The notes under the pieces are model-generated. The model ran no database searches. It had not been told where the DNA came from and saw nothing but the letters and a program-made list of their open reading frames with translations. 64,000 nt of DNA from DATARH01 sp963773625 (GTDB lineage Bacteria > Pseudomonadota > Alphaproteobacteria > ATCC43930 > CGMCC-115725): NCBI GenBank assembly GCA_963773625.1, contig CAVZCJ010000008.1:152764-216763 (forward strand). The letters are read 5' to 3'. Shown piece by piece: positions 38,916 through 47,950 of this stretch. The translations under genes and the position numbers were made by a program. The stretch's first letter is position 1; every line of letters begins with the position of its first letter.

Positions 38916-39686
38916 TCAGCGCGCGCGTTTGGGCGCGGCAAAAGAGACGTCGGCCCAGGGCGTTTCCGAGGACTGCCATTGCGCGTAGCGAAAGCGCGGC
39001 TTTCGCTCGCCCGCGTTGGGCTGCGGCAGCGCGATCAGCGCGCTCGACACGGTGCCGTAGCCGCGCGCGGTCGCGAAGCGGAGGGCATTCTCCGGCGGCT
39101 CGCCGGGCGGCAATTCGTTATTCGACAGCAGCGCTTCCCACGCGCGCCAGTCGTCGCGGTCGGGATCGGGCGCCGCGGCGTCGCGGAATCGTGGCGTGGC
39201 AAGGGTGACCCGCCGGTTGTTCGGGCGATTAAGCTCGCCGGAATCGATCAGCGACAGGCCCTCGCCGATCGGCCACGCGTCGATATTCGCCCCGTCGGCG
39301 TGCCGAAGCCAGAACGCGTCGCGATTGTCGGCGATGATCAGGTTGAAGGTGCGGTACGCGGCCGGGTCGAGATGCGTCAGCGACTCGGCGGCGGCGACCG
39401 CGTCGGGATGATCGAGCGCTTCGAGCACCAGTTCGCCGCGCGAGCGCTGGCCGGGCGCGGGGCCAAGCGAGCCGTGCCGGTTGAGGATCGCCGCGGCGAC
39501 GCCCCAATCGTTGACCCCGAGCCACGATCCGCCAGCCAGCTGGTCGAGCCCGGCGACGACCTCGGGCCGGTCGGGCCAATGCCGCGCCGGCGGCAGCGCC
39601 GGGCGGCCGATCATCTCGTCTCGGTTGGCGCCGATCACCACCGGCCACAGGTGATCGGGCCGGCGCAGGATCACCAGCGTGCACAT
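38916..39686 (-). CDS. NRDE/TANGO2-like protein
   Basis: The 256-residue protein opens with CTLVILRRPDHLWPVVIGAN and the NRDE motif near residue 21 that names the family, then GGSWLGVNDWGVAAAILNR. It belongs to the Ntn-hydrolase-like TANGO2 family, with Cys2 as a possible N-terminal nucleophile. The cellular role is uncertain; a haem-chaperone role was proposed for relatives. It is divergent from the DUF1476 gene. Confidence 0.85.
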   Translation of the reverse strand: MCTLVILRRPDHLWPVVIGANRDEMIGRPALPPARHWPDRPEVVAGLDQLAGGSWLGVNDWGVAAAILNRHGSLGPAPGQRSRGELVLEALDHPDAVAAAESLTHLDPAAYRTFNLIIADNRDAFWLRHADGANIDAWPIGEGLSLIDSGELNRPNNRRVTLATPRFRDAAAPDPDRDDWRAWEALLSNNELPPGEPPENALRFATARGYGTVSSALIALPQPNAGERKPRFRYAQWQSSETPWADVSFAAPKRAR

Positions 39687-39735
39687 CGCCCGATCATGCG
39701 GCTATAGTGCGGCAGCGGACAACGGACAGGACGTC

Positions 39736-40056
39736 ATGCCTACTTTCGAGGATCGTGAGAAGGATTTCGAGGCGCGCTTCAAGCACGACCAGGAGCTGCA
39801 GTTCAAGGTCAAGGCGCGGCGCAACCGCCTTTTGGGGCAATGGGCCGCCGAGAAGATGGGGCTGTCAGGCGAAGCTGCCGACACCTATGCCAAAAGTATC
39901 GTCGCCGCCGAGTTCGACAAGGGCGGGGACCACCATGTCGTCGACAAGGTCGTCGCCGACCTCGCCGCAAAGGGTCAAGGCGTCACCGCCGCGCAAGTGA
40001 ATTTCGAACTCGACCACTTCGCCGAGACCGCCAAGCAACAGGTGATGAGCGAATAG
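39736..40056 (+). CDS. DUF1476 protein, F1-ATPase zeta inhibitor type
   Basis: The 106-residue helical protein begins with TFEDREKDFEARFKHDQELQ and has ARRNRLLGQWAAEKMGLSG. This matches the alphaproteobacterial zeta subunit, whose N-terminal helix blocks ATP hydrolysis by the F1 motor. ATG 39736 gives the family N terminus. The gene is convergent with the TauD-like gene and divergent from NRDE. Confidence 0.9.
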   Translation: MPTFEDREKDFEARFKHDQELQFKVKARRNRLLGQWAAEKMGLSGEAADTYAKSIVAAEFDKGGDHHVVDKVVADLAAKGQGVTAAQVNFELDHFAETAKQQVMSE

Positions 40057-40075
40057 CGGCGGAAGACCCCGACCC

Positions 40076-40098
40076 GGCCGCCGCAGATGCGGGCGGCC
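40076..40098. terminator. GC-rich hairpin between convergent DUF1476 and TauD-like genes
   Basis: GGCCGCC (40076-40082) pairs with GGCGGCC (40092-40098) across nine bases. There is no U tract. It lies in the 91-bp gap between the two convergent stops, so a two-way terminator role is plausible. Confidence 0.4.
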
Positions 40099-40147
40099 AC
40101 CCTCCCCGGCATTGCGGGAAAGGGTTTAGGCCGGTGCGGCCCTCAAC

Positions 40148-41021
40148 TCAGACCGGCTTGTCGCCCAGCACCGTGACCCGGTTGCCCGAGCGGGTGTGCG
40201 GCCAGTAGTCCCACATCGCGTGGTGCTGGACGCAGCGATTGTCCCAGAACGCGATCGAGTTCTCCTGCCAGCGGAAGCGGCACTGGAACAGCGGGCTCGC
40301 CATGTGCTCGTAGAGGTAGCGCAGGACTGCCGTCGCTTTCGTCGCGCGGGATGCCGTTGATGTAGCGGGTGAAGCCCTTGTTGACGTAGAGGCACTTGCG
40401 GCCGGTCACCGGATGGGTGCGCACCACCGGATGGTCGGCGTGCGGGTAGGTCTCCTTGTCCTTGACCCCGTAATTGGCGTACTGGCCGCGGTAGTGCTCG
40501 CCGTTGTGCCGCGCGGTAAGACCTTCGAGGTAGGTCTTCATCCGGTCCGACAGCGCCTCGTAGGCCGCGTACATGTTGGCGAAGAGCGTGTCGCCGCCGC
40601 GCGGCGGACATTTCTTGATGTAAAGGATGCTGCCCATCGGCGGGATCGGGTCGCACGACACGTCCGAATGCCAGCCCTCGCCGTTGGCGCGGAACGAGTC
40701 CTTGTCGGCGTGGATGATCATCAGCTCGGGATGGCCGGGCTCGGTCGGCGCCGCCGGATGGATGTGCAATTCGCCGAATTTGCGGCCGAAATCGAGGTGC
40801 TGGTCCTGCGACAGATGCTGGTCGCGGAAGAAGATCACCAGGTTTTCCGCCAGCGCGCGGTGGATCTCGTCCATCTGGTGGTTGCTCGGGTCGCGCAGAT
40901 CGACATTGCCGATCTCGGCGCCGATGATCGGCGTCAGCTTGTCGACGGTGATCGCCTCGTAGGGCAAGTCGACGGGCGTGTATTTGATGCGGGGGCCGTT
41001 GTTACTGCGCAGCGAGCTCAT
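40148..41021 (-). CDS. TauD/TfdA family Fe(II)/2-oxoglutarate dioxygenase (one frame break)
   Basis: The protein, about 290 residues, has the iron ligands His and Asp in GEGWHSDVSC and the distal His in the second frame, in WDNRCVQHHAMWDYWPHTR. Also seen are NLVIFFRDQHLSQDQHLDFG and the 2-oxoglutarate-binding Arg in the closing RSGNRVTVLG part. A frame break near 40323 separates RDESDG from LRYLYEHM, explained by one extra base. Substrates in the family include taurine and aryloxyalkanoates; none is implied here. Its ATG overlaps the purB end by 20 bp. Confidence 0.8.
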
Positions 41022-42340
41022 GGCGCTTCTCCCTGGGAACCGCCGCGGTACCGAAGACGCGGCGGAAGATCGTATCGACGTGTTTCTGATGATAGGCCGG
41101 GTTGAACGACGCGTCGATCTGCGTCCGGCTTCAGGTAGCGGGTGATTTCTGGATCGGCCTTGAGCAGATCGGCGAACCGGCCGCCGCCACTCCATGACGC
41201 CATCGCATGTTTCTGGACGAGGCGGTAGGAATCCTCGCGGCTCATCCCGGCCTGGGTCAGCGCCAGCAGGAAACGCTGCGAGTCGACGAGCCCGCCGAGC
41301 AAGTCGAGGTTCGCCCGCATCCGTGCCGGATCGACGATCATCTTGTCGACGATTCCGGTGAGCCGGTTGAGCGCGAAATCGAGGGTGATCGTCGTGTCGG
41401 GGGCGATAAACCGCTCGACCGAGGAATGCGAGATGTCGCGCTCGTGCCAGGTGACGACATTTTCCAGGGCGGGGATCACCGCCGAACGGATGACCCGCGA
41501 CAGACCCGTCAGGTTCTCGGACAGGACAGGATTGCGCTTGTGCGGCATCGCCGACGAGCCCTTCTGGCCCTCGGCGAAAAATTCCGACGCCTCGCGCAAC
41601 TCGGTGCGCTGCAGGTGGCGCAGCTCGGTGGCGAAACGCTCGATCGCCGCGGCGATCAGCGCCAGCGCCATGAAGAACGCGGCATGGCGGTCGCGCGGGA
41701 TGATCTGGGTGGAAACCGGCTCGGGGATGAGACCGAGCTTCTTCGCAACGTATTCCTCGACCCGCGGGTCGATATTGGCGAAGGTGCCGACCGCGCCGGA
41801 AATCTGGCAGGTCGCGATCTCCTTGCGCGCGGCGACGAGGCGCTCGCGGTTGCGGGCGAACTCGGCGTAATGCCCGGCGAGCTTGAGGCCGAACGTCGTC
41901 GGCTCGGCATGGACGCCATGGCTGCGCGCGACCGTCGGCGTCATCTTGTGCTCGAAGGCGCGGCGCTTCAGCGCCGCCAGCAGCGCGTCCAGATCGGCGA
42001 GCAGGATGTCGGCGGCCTGGGTCAGCTGCACCGCGAGGCAGGTGTCGAGCACGTCGCTCGAGGTCATGCCTTGGTGGACGAAACGCGCCTCGGGCCCGAC
42101 ATGCTCGGCGACGTTGGTGAGGAACGCGATTGTCTCGTGATGCACCTCGCGCTCGATCTCGCGGATGCGCTCGACCTCGAACTTGCCGCGCTCGCGCAGC
42201 GACTTCGCCACGCCTTTCGGGATCACGCCAAGCTTTTCCTGTGCCTCGCAGGCATAGGCCTCGATGTCGAGCTGGATGCGGAAATAGTTTTCCGGCTTCC
42301 AGATCTTGGCCATTTGCGGGCGGCTGTAGCGCGGGATCAT
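41002..42340 (-). CDS. purB: Adenylosuccinate lyase PurB (frame break near the end)
   Basis: The protein, about 446 residues, begins IPRYSRPQMAKIWKPENYF. It has HQGMTSSDVLDTCLAVQL, RSHGVHAEPTTFGLKLA with the catalytic His, and the mobile loop signature GSSAMPHKRNPVLSENLTG. Near 41118 the frame changes, after which the expected end QIDASFNPAYHQKHVDTIF follows; the TAA lies at 41002-41004. It acts twice in purine synthesis, on SAICAR and on adenylosuccinate. The GNAT gene overlaps its start by 4 bp. Confidence 0.92.
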
Positions 42341-42879
42341 GCCGAAGCTTCCGAGTTCGCGACCGTCGGGGACTCTACCACGAGGGGCAGCGCCATCAGC
42401 ACGTCATCGTGGTATTGGCCGCGATACTTTGTGGCATGACGTTCGATGCCGTATTCGACAAAGCCGAGGCTTGCGTAAAGGCGCCGTGCCGGCAAATTGT
42501 CGCTGACCACGAACAATTGCAGAAGTTCGACGTGCTGGCGCGCGTGCTCGACGATGGCCGCGACCAGCATTCGGCCGATGCCGGTTCCGCGCGCCCGCGG
42601 ACGCACATACATGCCCCACAGCACGCCCTTGTGGCGGTGCTTGGGTTTGGGCTGGACGTAGAAACCGGCGACGCCGAGCAGCTCCGGCCCGCGGAACGCG
42701 CCCAGCACAAAATCGGCGGCCAGGCGCGCTGCAACGTGGTCGAGCGGCTGGGCTTGCTCGGCTTCGATCGTGCTGGCGAAGGCATGCGGGCTGTCGGCCA
42801 GCCCTTCCAGCCGGATGTCGCGATACAGAGCGCCGTCCTCCGAGCCGAGCCGGCGCAATTCGGTGTGGATGCCGGTCAT
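42337..42879 (-). CDS. GNAT family N-acetyltransferase
   Basis: The 180-residue protein has the acetyl-CoA-binding region YVRPRARGTGIGRMLVAAIV with the R/Q-x-x-G-x-G type loop, and VSDNLPARRLYASLGFVEYG typical of motif B. The acceptor is unknown. It starts at ATG 42879, overlaps the RluA stop by 4 bp and overlaps the purB start by 4 bp, forming a tight run. Confidence 0.85.
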   Translation of the reverse strand: MTGIHTELRRLGSEDGALYRDIRLEGLADSPHAFASTIEAEQAQPLDHVAARLAADFVLGAFRGPELLGVAGFYVQPKPKHRHKGVLWGMYVRPRARGTGIGRMLVAAIVEHARQHVELLQLFVVSDNLPARRLYASLGFVEYGIERHATKYRGQYHDDVLMALPLVVESPTVANSEASA

Positions 42880-43583
42880 GCCGCCGCCTCCGTCCGAAAG
42901 CCAAGCCGGGCCAGCGCGGCGAGCATGTGCGCCGGCACCGGCGCCGTGACCGCGATCGCCGGCCGCGCCGGGTAGAGTGGGATGGAAATCGCGCGGGCAT
43001 GCAGTTGGAGCGGCACGCCGGCCGGCCCGCCATAAGTGGTGTCGCCGACGACCGGACAGCGGAGCGCCGCGCAATGCACGCGAATCTGGTGGGTGCGCCC
43101 GGTGCGCGGCTTCAGCTCCAGCCAGGCGCGTCCCTCGGCGGTCCCAAGCACCCTATATTCGGTGACCGCGCGCTGGCCGGCGGGGTCGACCTCCATGCGC
43201 CATCCGCTGCGGCGCGTCTCTTTCTTGAGCGGCGCGTCGATGACGCCGCTGGGTTCGGCCGGGATGCCCGCGACGACGGCCCAATAAGTCTTCTCGACCT
43301 TGCCCTCGGCGAAGAGGCGGCCGAGGCGGCGCAGCGCCTTTGGGTGGCGGCCCAGCACCAGGCAGCCGCTGGTGTCGCGGTCGAGCCGGTGCGCCAACGC
43401 CGGCGGGCGTGGCAGGCCGAAGCGGAGCGCGCCGAACCCGGCTTCGAGATTGGGCCCGCCGCGCGGCCCGGCATGAACCGGGATGCCGGCCGGCTTGTCG
43501 ATGACCAGCATCAGCCCATCGCGATAGAGTATCCTGTCGGCAAGATGACCGACCGCGGAGGCAGAGATGGCCCTATCGCCCAG
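42876..43583 (-). CDS. RluA family pseudouridine synthase
   Basis: The protein, about 235 residues, has the catalytic-domain marks ILYRDGLMLVIDKPAGIPVH, LAHRLDRDTSGCLVLGRHPK with the active Asp, and LKPRTGRTHQIRVHCAALR. It isomerises uridines in rRNA or tRNA. No S4 domain precedes it, as in TruC/RluA-type short forms. The start is uncertain: ATG 43583 is the nearest good codon and overlaps the divergent cupin gene by 17 bp. Confidence 0.83.
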   Translation of the reverse strand: MGDRAISASAVGHLADRILYRDGLMLVIDKPAGIPVHAGPRGGPNLEAGFGALRFGLPRPPALAHRLDRDTSGCLVLGRHPKALRRLGRLFAEGKVEKTYWAVVAGIPAEPSGVIDAPLKKETRRSGWRMEVDPAGQRAVTEYRVLGTAEGRAWLELKPRTGRTHQIRVHCAALRCPVVGDTTYGGPAGVPLQLHARAISIPLYPARPAIAVTAPVPAHMLAALARLGFRTEAAA

Positions 43584-44091
43584 CATCGAAACCCATTTCT
43601 TCGCCGATGACGGCGTCATACCCAACAACGCTCTGCCGCTTGTGCTGTATCGCGGCGCGCTTGGCAGCGAGGGCGACCTCGCCGCGCGCTGCGAGGAAAT
43701 GTTCGAGGCCAATGGCTGGCCCGGCGCCTGGCGCAACGGCATCTACGGCCACCACCATTATCACAGTACGGCGCATGAGGTGCTCGGCATCGCCCGCGGC
43801 TCGGCGCGGGTGAGGCTCGGCGGCGACAACGGCGCCACCGTCGAATTGCGCGAAGGGGACGTCGTGGTGATCCCGGCCGGGGTCGCGCACAAGCGCGAGA
43901 GCGCCAGCGCCGATCTGCTCGTCATCGGCTCCTATCCGAAGGGCCAGCGGCCGGACATCTGCCGCGCCGAGCCGACCACGCACGACAAGGCTGCGGCCAA
44001 TGTCGCAAAGGTGGCGCTGCCGGCGTTAGACCCGGTTACCGGCCGGGCCGATCCGCTGATCGATTGCTGGCAGCGGGGCGGTTCGCTATAA
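43567..44091 (+). CDS. Cupin domain protein (YjlB-like)
   Basis: The 174-residue protein has a cupin barrel: HHHYHSTAHEVLGIARGSAR gives the first metal motif, and ELREGDVVVIPAGVAHKRES the second. The N-terminal helices (LAARCEEMFEANGWPGAWRN) resemble Bacillus YjlB. The reaction is unknown. GGAGG lies 8-12 bases before the ATG. It is divergent from the RluA gene and 32 bp upstream of ndk. Confidence 0.85.
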   Translation: MALSPSIETHFFADDGVIPNNALPLVLYRGALGSEGDLAARCEEMFEANGWPGAWRNGIYGHHHYHSTAHEVLGIARGSARVRLGGDNGATVELREGDVVVIPAGVAHKRESASADLLVIGSYPKGQRPDICRAEPTTHDKAAANVAKVALPALDPVTGRADPLIDCWQRGGSL

Positions 44092-44123
44092 CGCGCCGCT
44101 CCGCCGCGGAACGAGTACTGCCA

Positions 44124-44546
44124 ATGCCCATCGAGCGCACCTTGTCGATCATCAAGCCGGACGCGACCCGGCGCAATCTGACCGGCGCGATTAACGATCG
44201 CTTCGAGAAGGCGGGGCTGCGCATCGTCGCGCAAAAGCGGATGCGGCTGAGCACGGAGACCGCCGGGCAGTTTTACGCCGTGCACAAGGAGCGTCCGTTC
44301 TACAACGACCTCGTCAGCTTCATGAGCTCGGGGCCGGTCGTGGTGCAGGTGCTGGAAGGCGAGGGCGCCATCGCCAAGAACCGCGACATCATGGGCGCGA
44401 CCAATCCCGCCAACGCGGCCGCCGGCACCATCCGCAAGGATTTCGCCGAGTCGATCGAGGCCAATTCGGTGCACGGCTCTGACTCGCCCGAGACCGCGGC
44501 GCAGGAGATCGCCTTCTTCTTTTCCGCGATGGAAATCTGCGCGTAG
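44124..44546 (+). CDS. ndk: Nucleoside diphosphate kinase
   Basis: The 140-residue enzyme has RTLSIIKPDATRRNLTGAIN, the ATP-binding MGATNPANAAAGTIRKDFA, and the phosphorylated His in NSVHGSDSPETAAQEIAFFF. It equalises nucleoside triphosphate pools. ATG 44124 gives the standard N terminus. Confidence 0.96.
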   Translation: MPIERTLSIIKPDATRRNLTGAINDRFEKAGLRIVAQKRMRLSTETAGQFYAVHKERPFYNDLVSFMSSGPVVVQVLEGEGAIAKNRDIMGATNPANAAAGTIRKDFAESIEANSVHGSDSPETAAQEIAFFFSAMEICA

Positions 44547-44558
44547 GCGCAGGGCCTG

Positions 44559-44684
44559 CTACAGCAGAAAAATCGCCATTCCGACGAGGATCAGCACGAC
44601 CGCGACAATCATGATCTTCATGAACCGGCAAAATCCGGTCCAGGTTTGGCGGTGTTGAGGATCTGCCTCCATCCACATCGTCAT
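44559..44684 (-). CDS. aa3-type cytochrome c oxidase subunit IV-like peptide (41 residues)
   Basis: A very short gene: AGGAG lies about 11 bases before ATG 44684. It encodes a polar N-terminal helix with HRQTWTGFCRFMK followed by one membrane helix (IMIVAVVLILVGMAIFLL). This matches the alphaproteobacterial CoxIV family pattern, in which a W/F-rich amphipathic segment leads into a single helix. It is convergent with ndk and shares the strand with purN (which lies upstream, 42 bp away). The core oxidase genes are not in this window. Confidence 0.6.
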   Translation of the reverse strand: MTMWMEADPQHRQTWTGFCRFMKIMIVAVVLILVGMAIFLL

Positions 44685-44726
44685 CGTCGCGCCCGTCTCT
44701 CCTGAAAACTCTGCCGCCTGTATAGC

Positions 44727-45389
44727 TCAACCGCGCGCCGAGGCAAGCGCCTCCAGCGGGTTGGTGACCACGATATCGGATGCGGTTGCCCCGGCGGCGA
44801 CGACTTGGTTGCCGGCGATCGTCAGCCGGTCCTCGGCATAAAGCCGCACCGCGAGCGGGTAGAGTCGATGCTCGGCGGCGAGGATGCGCGCGGCGAGCCG
44901 GTCTTCGTCGTCGCTATCCTTCACCGGGACGACGGCCTGGGCGATGATCGGCCCGCTATCGACCTCGGCCCGGACGAAATGCACCGTGCAGCCGGAAAAC
45001 TTGACCCCGGCGGCGAGCGCTTGGCGCTGCGGGTGCAGGCCGGGAAAAGCGGGCAGCAGCGAGGGGTGGATGTTGACCATCCGATCCCGCCACGCGGCGA
45101 CGAAGTCCGTGTCGAGCAATCGCATGAACCCGGCGAGGGCGACGAGGCCGATATTCGCCGCGCGCAGCTCCCGATCCGCCGCCCTGGCAAAGGCGGCGCG
45201 GTCGCTCTCGGAAATGACCCGGCGCGGGATCCCGGCCGCCTCGGCGCGGTCCAATCCTGCCGCGTCGGCGCGATTGCTGATGACGATGGCGATCTCGGCC
45301 GGATAGGCGGGGTCGGCGGCGGCGTCGATCAGCGCCTGCAGGTTCGAGCCTCGCCCCGAAATCAGCACGCCGACCTTCAGCCGCTCCAT
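44727..45389 (-). CDS. purN: Phosphoribosylglycinamide formyltransferase PurN
   Basis: The 220-residue enzyme has VGVLISGRGSNLQALIDAA, the folate-site VALAGFMRLLDTDFV, NIHPSLLPAFPGLHPQRQAL with the catalytic Asn and His, and the Asp in VDSGPIIAQAVVPV. It formylates GAR with 10-formyl-THF. GGAGG precedes ATG 45389. No purM gene lies upstream as would be usual; the next gene is a divergent DUF2066 gene. Confidence 0.95.
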   Translation of the reverse strand: MERLKVGVLISGRGSNLQALIDAAADPAYPAEIAIVISNRADAAGLDRAEAAGIPRRVISESDRAAFARAADRELRAANIGLVALAGFMRLLDTDFVAAWRDRMVNIHPSLLPAFPGLHPQRQALAAGVKFSGCTVHFVRAEVDSGPIIAQAVVPVKDSDDEDRLAARILAAEHRLYPLAVRLYAEDRLTIAGNQVVAAGATASDIVVTNPLEALASARG

Positions 45390-45519
45390 CCCGCCTCCGC
45401 GCCGCGGCCCAGCCGGGCTCTCGATGGCATCCTCGGCAAAACTGCGGTATGACCGCTGAGCGCGGTCGGGGAGCCGCGAGGATAGGGGATCGAGGGCTTT
45501 TGCCCAAGGAATGTTCGCC

Positions 45520-46278
45520 ATGATCGGGCCACGATCGTCCGGGAGGCACCGCTTCCGGCGGCGGTGGGGTGTCGCCGTTGGGTCGCTGCTTCTTGTCGCG
45601 TTGCTTTTCCAGCTGCCGGCAGTCGCGCAGGACGATTCGTTCACGGCGACGGTCACGGTCGACGCGACGGCGGACGATGTCGCCAAGGCGCGCGACATGG
45701 CCCGGCGTGACGGCCAGCGCAAGGCGCTGACCGCGGTTGTCGACAAGCTTACGGGCGGCCCCGGCAAGGCCAAGCTACCCAAGCTCAGCGACAACCAGAT
45801 CACCGATCTCGTGGCGAGCTTCGAGGTCGCCAACGAAAAGATGACCGCGGTGCGCTACACCGCCGACTACACCTATCACTTCAAGCCAGCCGATACGCAG
45901 GCGATGCTGACCGGCGCCGGGATCGCGCTCAACCTGCCCAATGCGCCCGACACCGGCACCGCTGCGGCAGCGCCTCCGGGACCCGGCGCGCCTCCGGGAA
46001 CGAGCACCGTCCCCGACAACGCCATCCCGCAAGGGCCGACGCAGACTCTGACCGCGGCGCTGCCGGTCGACGGCCTCGATGATTGGATTAAGCAGCGCGA
46101 GCGCCTCGCCGGGCTGCCGCCGATCAAGAAAATCGACGTAAGGTCGCTTTCGCGCCAGGAGGTGACGGTCGATATTCAATATGTCGGCACGCTCGATCAG
46201 CTCAAACTGAGCCTGGCGACGATCCACCTTAATCTCGAGGGCAGCGACCCCAATTGGCGGCTGGCGCGGACGCCTTAG
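45520..46278 (+). CDS. DUF2066 family secreted protein
   Basis: The 252-residue protein has an Arg-rich start and signal peptide (VGSLLLVALLFQLPAVA, cleavage after AQ). The family segment then follows (ARDMARRDGQRKALTAVVDK, DNQITDLVASFEVANEKM). A Pro/Gly/Ala-rich linker precedes a C-terminal domain. The function is unknown. ATG 45520 has AAGGA at a good distance. It is the first gene of a plus-strand run ending in hdaA. Confidence 0.8.
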   Translation: MIGPRSSGRHRFRRRWGVAVGSLLLVALLFQLPAVAQDDSFTATVTVDATADDVAKARDMARRDGQRKALTAVVDKLTGGPGKAKLPKLSDNQITDLVASFEVANEKMTAVRYTADYTYHFKPADTQAMLTGAGIALNLPNAPDTGTAAAAPPGPGAPPGTSTVPDNAIPQGPTQTLTAALPVDGLDDWIKQRERLAGLPPIKKIDVRSLSRQEVTVDIQYVGTLDQLKLSLATIHLNLEGSDPNWRLARTP

Positions 46279-46289
46279 TCGATGATCCC

Positions 46290-46850
46290 ATGACCCGGCT
46301 TGGCCTCAACCTGCCGAACCTGATCACGCTGTCTCGGCTGCTCTCGGTGCCGCTGATGATCTGGCTGATCGTGGGAGAGCAGTATGGCGTCGCCTTCTGG
46401 ATATTTCTCGCTGCCGGAGCCAGCGACGCGCTCGACGGCTATATCGCCAAGCGGTTCGACTGCCGCACCCGGCTCGGGGCGTTGCTCGATCCGGCGGCCG
46501 ACAAGGCGCTGCTGTCGAGCGTCTATGTCGCGCTTGGGGTCGCCGAGAAATTGCCGAACTGGCTGGTCATTCTGGTGGTGTTCCGTGACGTGATGATCAT
46601 CGGCGGCTTCGTGCTGATCCAGACGCTCGCGGCGCCACGCAAGTTCGACCCACTATACATTAGCAAGATCAACACGCTGGTCCAGATCGCGCTGGTCGCC
46701 TATGTGTTGGCGCGGCTCGGGGTCGGCTTTCCCGACGGCGAAGTAACGCCGGTCCTGGTGTGGATCGCCGCGCTAACCACCGTGCTCTCGGGCCTTTCCT
46801 ACCTGGTGCGCTGGGCACGCATTCTATCCGGCACTGAACAGCCCACATGA
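46290..46850 (+). CDS. CDP-alcohol phosphatidyltransferase
   Basis: The 186-residue membrane enzyme has the family catalytic motif in SDALDGYIAKRFDCRTRLGA and LLDPAADK, with the DG-x2-A and G-x3-D-x3-D residues. It opens NLPNLITLSRLLSVPLMIWL as in phosphatidylglycerophosphate or cardiolipin synthases of this family. The exact acceptor alcohol is not certain. It starts 11 bp after the DUF2066 stop and overlaps the permease start by 4 bp. Confidence 0.88.
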   Translation: MTRLGLNLPNLITLSRLLSVPLMIWLIVGEQYGVAFWIFLAAGASDALDGYIAKRFDCRTRLGALLDPAADKALLSSVYVALGVAEKLPNWLVILVVFRDVMIIGGFVLIQTLAAPRKFDPLYISKINTLVQIALVAYVLARLGVGFPDGEVTPVLVWIAALTTVLSGLSYLVRWARILSGTEQPT

Positions 46851-47938
46851 CCCCGCGCGGATATCGCCTTTTGTTCTGGCTGGCGCTGATCCTGATCGCG
46901 CTCGTCGCGCTCGGAATGGTGCAGAGCATTCTGCTGCCGTTCGCGGCGGGCGTGGTTCTCGCTTTTGTTCTGTCGCCGGCAGTCAACCGGCTAGAGCGTT
47001 GGGGCGTGCGGCGCAGCCTGGCGGCGCTCGCCGTGCTGGTGTTGTTTCTCATCGGCGTCGTGCTGGTATTCGTCATTCTGGTGCCGCTGATCCAAAATCA
47101 GGTGGTTCAGCTGATCGCCAAGGTGCCGACGCTCGTCACCTTCCTGCAGGACCAGACCAAATGGGCGATGGGTCTTCTGGAACAGCGCCTGCCGAAAGAT
47201 CAGATGGACAAACTGCAGGACCTCATAAACACCAAGCTGAGCGAAGCGGTGGCCTGGATTGCTACGTTGTTTCAGAGCCTCATTACTAGCAGCATCGCGA
47301 TTCTCAATATTGTCTCGCTGGTAGTGATCGCGCCGATCGTCACCTTCTTTTTGATGCGCGACTGGGAGGTAATTGTCGCGCGGGTTGACTCCCTGGTGCC
47401 GCGTCAGTCGCTGGCCACAGTGCGCGCGCAAGCTCGCGCGGTCAGCGACACGCTGGTCGGCTTCATCCACGGCCAAGCCCTCGTCTGCCTTTTTCTGGCG
47501 ATCTATTACGGGGTGGCGTTAAGTCTCGCGCAGCTTGATTCCGGCCTCGCGCTGGGGCTCCTGATCGGGGTCTTGGCGGTGATCCCGATGCTGGGCGCGA
47601 CACTCGGCTTCGTGTTGGCCCTCGGCCTCGCCGCGACGCAATACGGTACCTGGTCGTCGATCCTGATAGTGATCGCGATCTTCGCAATCGGTCAGGTGAT
47701 CGAGGGCAATTTTCTCACGCCGAAGCTGGTCGGCGACCGCATTCGTCTGCACCCGGTATGGGTGATTTTCGCCCTGTTCGCGGGCGCCACGCTTTTTGGT
47801 TTTGTCGGTGTGCTGTTCGCGGTGCCGGCGGCGGCGGTGATCGGCGTGCTGGTGCGGTTCGCCGTCAGCCGCTATCGGGATAGCGCGATCTACGACAACC
47901 GTCCCGGGGCGCCGCGCGGCCTTGCCGCTGATGAGTAA
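46847..47938 (+). CDS. AI-2E family transporter (PerM-like)
   Basis: The 363-residue protein has the multi-helix plan of the AI-2E/PerM family, with an N-terminal helix pair, FVLSPAVNRLERWGVRRSLA, a long periplasmic helical part, and the conserved IGQVIEGNFLTPKLVGDRI plus HPVWVIFALFAGATLFGFVG near the end. Transport substrates differ and are often unknown. It overlaps the phosphatidyltransferase stop by 4 bp and precedes hdaA. Confidence 0.87.
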   Translation: MTPRGYRLLFWLALILIALVALGMVQSILLPFAAGVVLAFVLSPAVNRLERWGVRRSLAALAVLVLFLIGVVLVFVILVPLIQNQVVQLIAKVPTLVTFLQDQTKWAMGLLEQRLPKDQMDKLQDLINTKLSEAVAWIATLFQSLITSSIAILNIVSLVVIAPIVTFFLMRDWEVIVARVDSLVPRQSLATVRAQARAVSDTLVGFIHGQALVCLFLAIYYGVALSLAQLDSGLALGLLIGVLAVIPMLGATLGFVLALGLAATQYGTWSSILIVIAIFAIGQVIEGNFLTPKLVGDRIRLHPVWVIFALFAGATLFGFVGVLFAVPAAAVIGVLVRFAVSRYRDSAIYDNRPGAPRGLAADE

Positions 47939-47950
47939 ATCGTTTGCCCG

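Noticed and set aside
44727..45833. An N-terminal extension of PurN of about 148 residues
   Set aside because: The extension is antisense to the DUF2066 gene. PurN has a clear ribosome site and the family N terminus at 45389.
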